In this document: in pieces, positions 17,437-25,351 of the stretch
Layout: each line of letters opens with the position of its first letter
Numbering within the stretch: the stretch's first letter is position 1
Source: CALLCD01 sp039196965
GTDB taxonomy: Bacteria; Pseudomonadota; Alphaproteobacteria; Caulobacterales; Hyphomonadaceae
DNA length: 64,000 nucleotides
Assembly (NCBI GenBank): GCA_039196965.1
Contig: JBCCUK010000015.1
Location: 1 to 64,000, forward strand
Direction of reading: 5' to 3'
Notes under the pieces: generated by a model
What the model was told of the DNA's origin: nothing
What the model saw: only the letters and a program-made list of their open reading frames with translations
Database searches by the model: none
Position numbers and translations under genes: made by a program

Positions 17437-18689
17437 TCGCCTCAGCGCTGACGCTGACCTGGGGGATCTATCTCTTTGGTGGGCTGTATGTGCTTGGTCC
17501 TGTGCTTGGGGCCGGCCTCACTGGTCTTTTGTGCATCCGCTGGTACTTACAAAATAGCGGCGTTCCGGTTCGAGCAGCTGGGCAGATTCCCTTCGGTATG
17601 TGGATCTGGATTGCTGGCATGCTGATGATGCTCGTGGCCTTGCAAATTGGCCACGCGGCAAATCAACTTGGCCTGGGGCAGACCATAAAGTCCACGATAG
17701 GATGGGCCAAGGGTTGGGCGCTGCTGGCCGTATTTCCCCTCATTGGAGCATGCCTTCACATCCGCATGGAAACACTAATCAGATCTACGGGGTGGGTTGC
17801 GCTTGGTACGCTCGTTCTGACGCCGCTATTGCTCGCCGGGCCGATGCTGGGGCTGCCGCAAGTGCTATATGTTTCTCCATTGAAAGTGGTTGGTGGTCCG
17901 GGTCCGGAGTTTTTCGCCGTTCAGCTATATTCCGTTGAGCCGACCGATGATTCGATCAGACTTCGATACTTCACGCCCTGGTCACCGGCAGCCGGCATGC
18001 TCGGCAATATGTACCTTATCTTCGCCTTGTCTGACCGTCGGTACTGGTGGAAATGGATGGGTATCATTTCAGCGCTCGCCATGATTTTGACATCCAAGTC
18101 TCGGCTGGCGATAGCCGCTGCGATGATCATCTGGCCGGTTATCGTTGCCCTCGGCGAAACAAGACGCCCCGCTCTCTGGTTGGTTGCTACAGTTGGTGTT
18201 CTGGTAGTGATGCCGGTCGCGCAACCGATTATCGACTGGATCGATGGCACGCTGAACTCAGTGAGGTCCCTCCGCGCCGACTCAACGCGTGTCAGGGAAG
18301 CGCTTGGCGACATAGCGCTTGATCGTTGGTGGACCGAGGCTCCGGTCTGGGGACATGGGATTGTAGAAAGGGGACCGCATGTGGTGGAGTTCATGCCGAT
18401 TGGCAGCCATCACACCTGGTATGGTTTGCTTTTTGTGAAGGGGGCTGTAGGTGCTGTGGCACTTGCAGTTCCGCTGGTCTGGAGCTTGTTGGAGTTTGCC
18501 TTGCTGGCCATGATGCGCTCGCGGTCCGGCAAGCTGGCCTTCGCCATGGTGCTCCTGATGTGTCTCTATTCCGTTGGCGAAAATCTTGAGATCCTCGCTT
18601 ATCTGATCTGGCCGGGACTGATTGCCATGGGTATTGCGGCCCGAGAGCTGCAAGAACGCTCAAAAGTGCGTAAACAGAATTTCTGTTAA
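17391..18689 (+). CDS. O-antigen ligase/polymerase family protein (Wzy-like)
   Basis: A polytopic inner-membrane protein of 432 residues with about ten hydrophobic segments and one large periplasmic loop. The block around SRLAIAAAMIIWP and the loop with RVREALGD, WGHGIVERGP and GSHHTWYG match the Wzy_C/O-antigen-ligase family, in which an arginine and a late histidine act in glycan transfer. In this locus it is the best candidate for the polymerase. The proposed GTG start (17391) overlaps the Wzz gene by 46 bases; a slightly later start cannot be excluded. Confidence 0.78.
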   Translation: MDQTSCHSRAPEDAIVASALTLTWGIYLFGGLYVLGPVLGAGLTGLLCIRWYLQNSGVPVRAAGQIPFGMWIWIAGMLMMLVALQIGHAANQLGLGQTIKSTIGWAKGWALLAVFPLIGACLHIRMETLIRSTGWVALGTLVLTPLLLAGPMLGLPQVLYVSPLKVVGGPGPEFFAVQLYSVEPTDDSIRLRYFTPWSPAAGMLGNMYLIFALSDRRYWWKWMGIISALAMILTSKSRLAIAAAMIIWPVIVALGETRRPALWLVATVGVLVVMPVAQPIIDWIDGTLNSVRSLRADSTRVREALGDIALDRWWTEAPVWGHGIVERGPHVVEFMPIGSHHTWYGLLFVKGAVGAVALAVPLVWSLLEFALLAMMRSRSGKLAFAMVLLMCLYSVGENLEILAYLIWPGLIAMGIAARELQERSKVRKQNFC

Positions 18690-18712
18690 CAGTATAGATC
18701 GTTCTTTTACCG

Positions 18713-19723
18713 CTATGCCGCTTCCATTGCGAGTGACGAGCTGATCGACAGCAGCTTGGCCCAACCATTGATCATACGATCATATTCTCCAGCCGCTTCA
18801 CGGCGAGCCGATGTGCCGAGCGCGCTCAAGCTTGGTGCAGACGCCGCCCTCCGAATGCCATATGCTATGCTAGCTACATCTGCTGGCTCATGTGAATATC
18901 CGCCATGAACAAGCTGATCGTGGAGGCCGTCTATGCGTGATGCCAATATAGGACGTCCGGCTGTTCGCGCTTCAGTTCCGACGAGACCAAAAGCCTCCCA
19001 ACGGGAAGGTATGGCAACCAGATCGATGTTTTTCAGGAACTCCAGAGGACAGTTAAACGGCTTACAGATATCAACATGTGGCAGTTTATCTGCCATGCCT
19101 TGAAGCCGTAATCTTTCGGGTCCTGTCCCTGCAAGCTTGAGCTTTGCGGTTTGTGGATCGATTTTAGCCATCGCTTCCAAAAGGAGATCGAATCCCTTTT
19201 GGCGATGAAATCTGCCAAACGCACCGATCATTATGGGTCCCGATCTGTCTTCGGGAAGCGGAAGCGTGAGCAGATCTGAACAGTCCCGCGATTGCGGTAT
19301 CGAGACAATCTTGTCCGGCGCTGCGAGCCCTGCATCAAGCATCCATTGCTTCTGGGCATTGGAAACGGCAACCACGGTATCTACTAGGCGGTATGCACAT
19401 CTGAGCATGTTACGAAACCGGGCGTGCGATCTAACTTCGCTTTTTTCAAATCCATCAGTATAGGTATGTTCAATCAGTATCAGTCTTGAAAATCTACCTT
19501 GAGTGCGAAGTTTCAACAGTTGCGGCAGTTTCCACCAATTGGAGGTAAAATGTATAATTGCGATATCTGAGGGTTTGGACGCGCGCACCGCACCAGTCCG
19601 AATATCGACTGTTTCGTGGTACCCAAATTCTTGCAGTATTGGGTGCTGAAAGTTTCTGAGCGCGCGCGTGACACCACCCAGTTCCATATCGTCCAGTATA
19701 TGTACAAATCGCCGGCGAGACAT
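18713..19723 (-). CDS. Glycosyltransferase family 4 (GT-B fold)
   Basis: 336 residues. The N-terminal Rossmann half starts HILDDMELGGVTRAL; the C-terminal half has GAFGRFHRQKGFDLLLEA and the donor-binding block PSRWEAFGLVGTEARTAG with the E-x7-E pattern of retaining GT4 enzymes. It is the last gene of the reverse polysaccharide operon, starting four bases after the stop of the GT2 gene before it. It should add a sugar from a nucleotide donor to the lipid-linked repeat unit at the cytoplasmic face. It is convergent with the Wzy-like gene. Confidence 0.88.
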   Translation of the reverse strand: MSRRRFVHILDDMELGGVTRALRNFQHPILQEFGYHETVDIRTGAVRASKPSDIAIIHFTSNWWKLPQLLKLRTQGRFSRLILIEHTYTDGFEKSEVRSHARFRNMLRCAYRLVDTVVAVSNAQKQWMLDAGLAAPDKIVSIPQSRDCSDLLTLPLPEDRSGPIMIGAFGRFHRQKGFDLLLEAMAKIDPQTAKLKLAGTGPERLRLQGMADKLPHVDICKPFNCPLEFLKNIDLVAIPSRWEAFGLVGTEARTAGRPILASRIDGLHDQLVHGGYSHEPADVASIAYGIRRAASAPSLSALGTSARREAAGEYDRMINGWAKLLSISSSLAMEAA

Positions 19724-19727
19724 TGTA

Positions 19728-20705
19728 TTAGCTCTTCTGAATAGCAGCCTGTAGAGGTCTGTTTACGGCGGCAGGCAGGGAACGCAGGATAATGGCAGCA
19801 CTAAGCGTCGTGACGGATTTCCCTGACTCCTGCAAAAGAATACCCGGTGCGACTTTCAGTGCGTCCTTCATCAGCGCCAAGGCCATCGCGCCATCACCCA
19901 TGCGGACGCAACGTCTGGCGAGATAACGAAGCTGATAGGCTTCTGCTCGATGAGCGAATGACTTGGCAAATCCCGGATTGATCTTTTTGACCCGGTCACG
20001 GACTCTTTCCCATGCTTCAAACTGACGAATTACATTGGCAGAGAGCCCGCCTTCATTGATCCGATATCGTGTATGCGCGCCTTCTATCCCTTCAAAAGAC
20101 CAATCGGTTGTCAGGGCGATTCGGCACCAACATTCGATATCTTCCGATTGCCGGAAAGACTCATCGAAGTAATCGAACTCATCGCGCTCGGAGTTCATGA
20201 AGGCAATGTCATCGAATACCGCCTTGCGGATGACGGGTGCGGAGCCGTTTCCGACCGGGTTACGCTGAAAAATGTCTGCCGCTGTGACGCCTTTTAATTT
20301 GGGTCTTTGAGTAACGCGCAAAAGTGCTCCGTCTTCGTCGATCATATGAGAGGCCGCATAACTTACTCCGACATCTGGGCGATTGCGCAGATGGTCAATA
20401 TGATGCTGAAGCTTGGCCGGCTCCCATAGGTCATCGGAGTCCAATAATGCAACGAATTCACCCCGGGCATTTCGAATGCCAGTATTTCGCGCACCAGCCA
20501 GCCCCCGATTTTTCTGCGAAAGGATGATTATTCGGTCGTCATTGAACTCGCGACATTGCTCAACTGAATCGTCCGTGCCGCCATCATCTATGATCAGCAG
20601 CTCGAAGTCTGAAAATGACTGGGCGAGCACTGACTCCACCGCGGATCGGACGTACTTTGATGTGTTATAAACGGGCATCACAACGGATACAGATGGCTGA
20701 GTCAT
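19728..20705 (-). CDS. Glycosyltransferase family 2
   Basis: 325 residues, GT-A fold. The start VSVVMPVYNTSKYVRSAVES, the nucleotide-binding IIDDGGTDDS and the metal-binding DSDD in ALLDSDDLWEP are classic GT2. An E-D pair near QSEDIECWCRIAL is the probable catalytic-base region. The ATG at 20705 overlaps the stop of the upstream gene by four bases, and the N-terminus begins directly at the GT2 fold, so longer upstream starts are rejected. The C-terminal 80 residues are helical. It is part of the repeat-unit assembly operon. Confidence 0.88.
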   Translation of the reverse strand: MTQPSVSVVMPVYNTSKYVRSAVESVLAQSFSDFELLIIDDGGTDDSVEQCREFNDDRIIILSQKNRGLAGARNTGIRNARGEFVALLDSDDLWEPAKLQHHIDHLRNRPDVGVSYAASHMIDEDGALLRVTQRPKLKGVTAADIFQRNPVGNGSAPVIRKAVFDDIAFMNSERDEFDYFDESFRQSEDIECWCRIALTTDWSFEGIEGAHTRYRINEGGLSANVIRQFEAWERVRDRVKKINPGFAKSFAHRAEAYQLRYLARRCVRMGDGAMALALMKDALKVAPGILLQESGKSVTTLSAAIILRSLPAAVNRPLQAAIQKS

Positions 20706-21640
20706 TTTGCGACAAGCTCCCTGATTTTCTGATTTGGAATGTATACGAGAAACGTAGCGAGAAGGGTCAATGCGGTGCGCTTTGGTTGACGGAACAAAAG
20801 TAGCGGGTCTTGCCAAAGGGCAATTAAGATGTATTGCAGCGCCTTACCGCGCTGTCCCAACCGCAGCGCACGGCGTGCCAATTGACGATGAATGGGGCCT
20901 ACTGCTCGCCTGGCTGCGAGCGCGGCAGTTACTGGATGGTCTTCTAAAGCCGACGCGGCCATACGCTGCCAGCCGTTGCGCATAGCCTCCAAATCAGCCG
21001 ACTGACTGACCTCATTAGATCGGTAGAAAAACCACTCGGCATCTACGCCCCGAATGTGCCATTTTCGATCAAGTGCCACGCGTAACAACCAGTCTTGATC
21101 TTCGGCGTAGTCAAGACCTTTTGCGAACCCACCGATCTGTTCGAATACGGTCTTTCTGCAGACGATATTGGATGTGCTGCAGACAGCGTTCTCGGCCATA
21201 AGATCGGCTGCAGTGAGGTCTGCGATGTAGCGCGTAAGGGTTCCGGGCTTCAGCGTTTCTGCATCAACGAAACGCGTTCTGCTGAAGAGAACGCCGATAT
21301 CCGGGTGTGAAGCCAGGATCGAGAGCATGCCTGTAAGTCTCCTAGGTGCCCAGAAATCATCGGCATCCAGAAATGCAATCGTCTGAGCTTTGGCATCGGC
21401 TACGCCGTGATTACGAGCAGCGGACGGACCTTGGTTGTCCTGGCAAATTACTCGGATACGGTGGTCATCATCCGCCAAAGCGAAGGCAATCGTGGCGGTG
21501 CTGTCCGCTGAGCCATCATCAACAATGATCAGTTCCCAGTTCTTCAGCGTCTGTGCCTGCACACTCTTTACGGAGTCGGCGATTGTCGCGGCAGCGTCAT
21601 AGGCCGGCATAATGATCGAAATGTCTGGTGGAGTGCTCAT
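20702..21640 (-). CDS. Glycosyltransferase family 2
   Basis: 312 residues, paralogous in layout to the GT2 gene that follows. It has ISIIMPAYDAAATIADSV, VDDGSADST, the metal site DADD in AFLDADDFWAP and the probable catalytic region DYAEDQDWLLRV. It overlaps the flippase gene upstream and the GT2 gene downstream by four bases each, so the three are surely co-translated. It probably adds another sugar of the repeat unit. The start at the ATG 21640 is fixed by the overlap and by the fold beginning right there. Confidence 0.88.
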   Translation of the reverse strand: MSTPPDISIIMPAYDAAATIADSVKSVQAQTLKNWELIIVDDGSADSTATIAFALADDDHRIRVICQDNQGPSAARNHGVADAKAQTIAFLDADDFWAPRRLTGMLSILASHPDIGVLFSRTRFVDAETLKPGTLTRYIADLTAADLMAENAVCSTSNIVCRKTVFEQIGGFAKGLDYAEDQDWLLRVALDRKWHIRGVDAEWFFYRSNEVSQSADLEAMRNGWQRMAASALEDHPVTAALAARRAVGPIHRQLARRALRLGQRGKALQYILIALWQDPLLLFRQPKRTALTLLATFLVYIPNQKIRELVAK

Positions 21641-22965
21641 GACGCGACCTGCCTTTTGGTTGTCCAAAATGAGGAGGTACCACTGAATTGCTTTAGGGTG
21701 AGTGCGCCCCCATAAAGGCTGCCACCGACAATGGAAGCCGTCGCAGCGGAAAAAAGTCCTTGGGGCGCAAAGACGGCGAAGGGCAGAAGTACGCACAGAC
21801 AAAATCCGAGGGAGATTAAGAACTCTGATCCAGAATGGCCGTGAGCACGAGCCTTCATGCGAGCGCCATCGACCAGCAAGCGCGCAGGGCCCCCCAGGCA
21901 AATGAGCGCGACAAGAGGGGCGGCTGTCGCCCAGTCTGCCCCAAAGATAATAGGGACATATAAAAGGGCGGCCGCCGCTTGAGCGATGTATGCCAGGGTG
22001 ATCGGTGTGCCGATCCTGAGCATTGCGCTCCGATAGGCGGCGAGCTTGTCAGCCTCGGCGCAAAGATGAGGGTAGACGGCATTCGAAAATGCCCGGTTGA
22101 GCGACGTCGATACGCCAAGGCCCGCATTGAAAGCGAAATAGTATAAGCCCAACGCGTCTATTCCCAGTGTGAGTGAGACAATCACTTTGTCTAATTGGTC
22201 ACGGCAGACCGAAAGGAGTTCTGACCCGAGCACCGGAAGGGAGAATGCCAGAATTGTCTTTGTCGGTGCTCTTCCGGCACTCGCCTCCCGCGTCCATGGT
22301 TTTGAATATCGGACGCCAAAAAGCCAAATCGGAGCTGTTAGAACCTTGGGAAGCACAATGGCCCATGCTCCAAAGCCGGCGAGGGCGAGAGCGGCCGTAA
22401 GAATATGATCTGCGATGGCCTGCGTGGATGTAACCACTGCGAGATGTTTCATGCGCTCAGCGCGCTGAAGGCAATAGGCGTGCAGCAACCCGAATGGCAT
22501 GATGAGGAAGACGAGGGCGAGGGACGCCACCATCAGTCCAGCATCGTTTCCTGGAAGCATTATCTCGACCAAGGCACCGATAAACAGCTGGATCAGGAAA
22601 AGCCCTGTACAGATTATCCACATTAAAGTGTGCGCGGTGTTGGCGACTTTATCGAAATCGCGCTTGTTCGCTCGAATCACAGCGGCCCCGATACCGTTCT
22701 CTGTAAAGACCCGCACCAATTCGAAGATTGTGATAGCAATGGCCGCGATGCCGAACACGGTTGCGTCCAGATGCCGTGCGAGCACAATCGCAGTGATGAT
22801 GCGGCCGAGACGAACAACTATTTCAGCGCCGGTGAGCCAGCCAATGTTTCGTCCCAGCTGTCCGTCGCAAATGCGCAATAGCCATTTGGTAGATATATTC
22901 AGAGTGGTCGAGATCACTAGAAGCTCCCAAAACGATGCTCTAGGAAGTTTCAAGAACCGGCCCAC
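21637..22965 (-). CDS. Oligosaccharide flippase (Wzx-like, MOP superfamily)
   Basis: 442 residues with about 12 to 14 membrane helices. The block NIGWLTGAEIVVRLGRIITAIVLARHLDATVFGIAAIA matches the start of polysaccharide-biosynthesis flippases, here after about 38 extra N-terminal residues. It is expected to move the finished lipid-linked repeat unit across the inner membrane for the Wzy-like polymerase. It is the first gene of the reverse operon; the promoter should lie in 22966-23225, shared divergently with the fusion gene at 23226. Confidence 0.85.
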   Translation of the reverse strand: MGRFLKLPRASFWELLVISTTLNISTKWLLRICDGQLGRNIGWLTGAEIVVRLGRIITAIVLARHLDATVFGIAAIAITIFELVRVFTENGIGAAVIRANKRDFDKVANTAHTLMWIICTGLFLIQLFIGALVEIMLPGNDAGLMVASLALVFLIMPFGLLHAYCLQRAERMKHLAVVTSTQAIADHILTAALALAGFGAWAIVLPKVLTAPIWLFGVRYSKPWTREASAGRAPTKTILAFSLPVLGSELLSVCRDQLDKVIVSLTLGIDALGLYYFAFNAGLGVSTSLNRAFSNAVYPHLCAEADKLAAYRSAMLRIGTPITLAYIAQAAAALLYVPIIFGADWATAAPLVALICLGGPARLLVDGARMKARAHGHSGSEFLISLGFCLCVLLPFAVFAPQGLFSAATASIVGGSLYGGALTLKQFSGTSSFWTTKRQVAS

Positions 22966-23051
22966 TTGCGAGGCTTAGGCCAGCAGCGCGTTTGCGCTCT
23001 GTATTTGTTGGGATTTTACTTGTCCGACGTCTTTGATTGACTTTTGCGGAA

Positions 23052-23098
23052 TGCAAACCCTCCCGCATATTGCATTGGCTTAGAGCCACTTTTTGCAA
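23052..23098. promoter_or_regulatory. TTGCA half-site cluster in the divergent promoter region
   Basis: Three half-sites lie within 47 bases: TGCAA (23052-23056), TTGCA (23070-23074) and TTGCA with an overlapping TGCAA (23093-23098). They lie between the reverse glycosyltransferase operon and the forward fusion gene. No full TGCAAATTGCA is present. A weak -24/-12-like element (AGGAAC-N5-CTGC, 23173-23187) precedes the forward gene. The region 22966-23225 holds no gene. Confidence 0.35.
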
Positions 23099-23225
23099 GC
23101 TGAAATGCCGGCATAATCATCAGCCATCTGACAGATGCCTGAAAATATTGAATAAAAAAATTCTGCATAGAGAGGAACGGCTCCTGCGACAGTGAGATCA
23201 AACTCATTGATTTCTGGAGACCGTT

Positions 23226-24662
23226 ATGCAGAACGCACAGCCTCACCAACCTTTACGCTCCGCTTTCAAACCGTCTCGTCCACAAATTGGTCCAAGACGC
23301 CAGCTTAACTCGGTGAACGTTTTGGGGTTTGATATTGTAAACGCCAAAATGGCGGAAATGGTCTACTGGATTGCGGACCGGGCCCAGTCATACACACCTA
23401 CCCAGATAGCTTTCATCAATGCCCACTGCTTCAATATCACGAGACGCGATTGGCAGTACAAGGACACACTTCAGAATATAGATGCGCTTTTGCCCGATGG
23501 TTCAGGTATTTTACTCGCGGCAAAGCTGGATAGAGTCGAGCTGAGCGACAATCTGAACGGAACAGACTTGTTCGGCCCTTTGTGTCGTTGCCTGGCATTT
23601 CGCCGCATTCCCGTGTTTTTCCTTGGCGGCTTGCCTGGAGTTGCTAAGGCCGCTGCGGATAATGCAATGGCAGATTGCCCGAACCTGCAGATTGCAGGAT
23701 ATCGCCACGGCTATTTCACACCCCGAGAAGAAGATGACCTGATTGCTGAAATCAACGCATCTGGAGCACGTGTCATTTTTGTTGCGCTTGGCGTTCCGTA
23801 TCAGGATGTTTTGCTAGCTCGTATTCGCCATCGGCTTCATGCCCCTGTGGTTTTGGGCGTAGGTGGACTCTTCGACTTTGTATCGACTCGAATACCGCGA
23901 GCACCGATTTGGATGCGAAAAGCGGGCATTGAGTGGATATATCGGCTGAGGTGCGAACCACGCCGGATGTGGAAACGCTATCTCGTTGGAAATTCAACAT
24001 TCCTACTCCATGCGCTCAGTTCTCTATTAAGGCGACGATTTCAGAGATTCACTCGAAATACCGACCGACAGCTTGCGCGCTGCTTAGACATTCTAGGGTC
24101 AGCACTCGGTCTGGCTATCCTTACACCTCTCCTGATCGTAACAGCGCTCGCGATTAAGCTCGAGACCAAAGGCCCCGTGTTGTTTCGCCAGATACGTGTC
24201 GGAGAGAATGGAGGACTGTTTGAAATGATCAAATTGCGCTCTATGCGGATCGATGGCCCTGAACAGGCGGAGCTAACCGGCCAAAATCACCATGGTGCAG
24301 GGGGGGTGACCTTCAAACTCAAACGGGATCCGCGGGTTACCCAGGTCGGGCAATTCATTCGGAAGTATTCGATCGATGAACTGCCACAACTCTGGAACGT
24401 TCTCATCGGAGATATGTCATTGGTTGGCCCCCGACCAGCTTTACCGTCTGAAGTCGATAAGTACACGCGCGTCGAGCGTCGCAGACTGCGGGGAAAACCG
24501 GGGATCACCGGCCTTTGGCAGATTGGCGGCCGCGCTGACATACCGTTTGAGCGCCAAGTCGTTATGGATGTCGCCTATCTGCAAAATCGGTCGATCTGGA
24601 TGGATCTCTTCATTCTGCTCAAGACACCACTTGCTGTCATCAAGGCGCGCGGTGCCTATTAA
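23226..24662 (+). CDS. Fusion of WecG/TagA-type glycosyltransferase with polyprenyl-phosphate sugar-1-phosphate transferase
   Basis: 478 residues with two enzymes in one chain. Residues 30-255 are a WecG/TagA/CpsF (GT26) domain: FINAHCFNITRR, LLPDGSGILLA, the FFLGG segment and GVGGLFDFVS. Residues 285-478 are a bacterial sugar transferase (WcaJ/PglC type): one N-terminal hydrophobic helix (about 289-312), FEMIKLRSMRIDG, the catalytic D384-E385 in SIDELPQLWNVL, MSLVGPRPALP and KPGITGLWQI. The C-terminal part should start the repeat unit by loading a sugar phosphate on undecaprenyl phosphate; the N-terminal part probably adds the second sugar. A GGAGA site supports the ATG at 23226. Confidence 0.9.
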   Translation: MQNAQPHQPLRSAFKPSRPQIGPRRQLNSVNVLGFDIVNAKMAEMVYWIADRAQSYTPTQIAFINAHCFNITRRDWQYKDTLQNIDALLPDGSGILLAAKLDRVELSDNLNGTDLFGPLCRCLAFRRIPVFFLGGLPGVAKAAADNAMADCPNLQIAGYRHGYFTPREEDDLIAEINASGARVIFVALGVPYQDVLLARIRHRLHAPVVLGVGGLFDFVSTRIPRAPIWMRKAGIEWIYRLRCEPRRMWKRYLVGNSTFLLHALSSLLRRRFQRFTRNTDRQLARCLDILGSALGLAILTPLLIVTALAIKLETKGPVLFRQIRVGENGGLFEMIKLRSMRIDGPEQAELTGQNHHGAGGVTFKLKRDPRVTQVGQFIRKYSIDELPQLWNVLIGDMSLVGPRPALPSEVDKYTRVERRRLRGKPGITGLWQIGGRADIPFERQVVMDVAYLQNRSIWMDLFILLKTPLAVIKARGAY

Positions 24663-24764
24663 GTCCTGCTGCCAGTTAATCTATTATTATCGAAATACTA
24701 CTAAGGGTAGTGGCGCGGATATTGAAATGCTGGACCATGAGTTGTCGTACAGCCCCTGTCGAAG

Positions 24765-24968
24765 ATGAGGGAGAGGTTGCTTCTTAATAAAAAGTTTATG
24801 CTGGCCATCCAATTTGTTCCGTATCACCCTGCTAAACTGCGGCATTGGTACTATTTCGTCGTCCATATACTTCACTTCAACGGTAAGGTGGACTTTGATG
24901 CACCTCGGGTATTTCTTGAAAATTTTCTTTATAATATTCGCAATAGATTAAACAAAAGAGCTGCGTAG
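24765..24968 (+). CDS. Possible small hypothetical protein (67 aa)
   Basis: An ORF with ATG but no clear ribosome-binding site. The C-terminal half (FNGKVDFDAPRVFLENFLYNIRNRL) looks protein-like, with alternating aromatic and charged residues, and could be the leftover end of a larger gene. I cannot name it. It sits between the polysaccharide fusion gene and the sensor kinase in AT-rich DNA, so it may equally be chance. Confidence 0.25.
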   Translation: MRERLLLNKKFMLAIQFVPYHPAKLRHWYYFVVHILHFNGKVDFDAPRVFLENFLYNIRNRLNKRAA

Positions 24969-25170
24969 AAGCCTGTAATCACGCGAAGAGTGAACAAGGA
25001 AGCCGTATATGACCTCGGTTGAATATTTTCCGAGATAGCTTTTCGGGTTCTCGTTAAAAGAACCTCCGTGATTTTCCATCGTTAGCTGGATGAAATTTGA
25101 AGTAGTAAATCGAGCCTCACGAGCCAGTAGAATTCATGTCTTCCAATAGTGGTGGCGCGACAATTATTGC

Positions 25171-25203
25171 TGCAAATTGCAGTATATTTATTTGCATTTT
25201 GCA
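25171..25203. promoter_or_regulatory. Palindrome TGCAAATTGCA plus two TTGCA half-sites before the two-component operon
   Basis: A perfect TGCAA-A-TTGCA at 25171-25181, extended to CTGCAAATTGCAG, with TTGCA at 25192-25196 and 25199-25203. The 11-mer is identical to the one before the export operon (14476-14486). It is located just upstream of the sigma54-like element at 25210, the right arrangement for an enhancer-type or autoregulatory site. Confidence 0.5.
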
Positions 25204-25209
25204 CGTCTT

Positions 25210-25225
25210 TGGCTGGCAAAATGCT
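25210..25225 (+). promoter_or_regulatory. Candidate sigma54 (-24/-12) promoter
   Basis: TGGC-N8-TGCT with GG and GC separated by exactly ten bases, as sigma54 promoters require. It matches the consensus TGGCAC-N5-TTGC at the invariant GG and GC but not at several flanking bases. It lies about 125 bases before the kinase start. It would let the NtrC-like regulator control its own operon. Confidence 0.3.
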
Positions 25226-25351
25226 ATCTAGTATTCGAAGGAAATTGAGATTTAAACCGCTAATGCATTGTTCTGATTGGCTATGTTGGAAATTCCCAAA
25301 TCTCGTAGGCGTTTTGCAACACTTCCTGATCGACAGGCAGGATAAGAAATA

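Larger units (their letters stand above)
24663..25351. other. AT-rich intergenic region before the histidine kinase gene
   Basis: About 690 bases, more AT-rich than the flanks. It contains a small hairpin (ACTAC/GTAGT, about 24698-24711), a doubtful 67-codon ORF (24765-24968), the TGCAAATTGCA palindrome (25171-25181) and a sigma54-like element (25210-25225). Another -24/-12-like string, TGGCGC-N5-TTGA (24711-24725), differs from the consensus at the key final C. I see no RNA gene. Confidence 0.5.
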
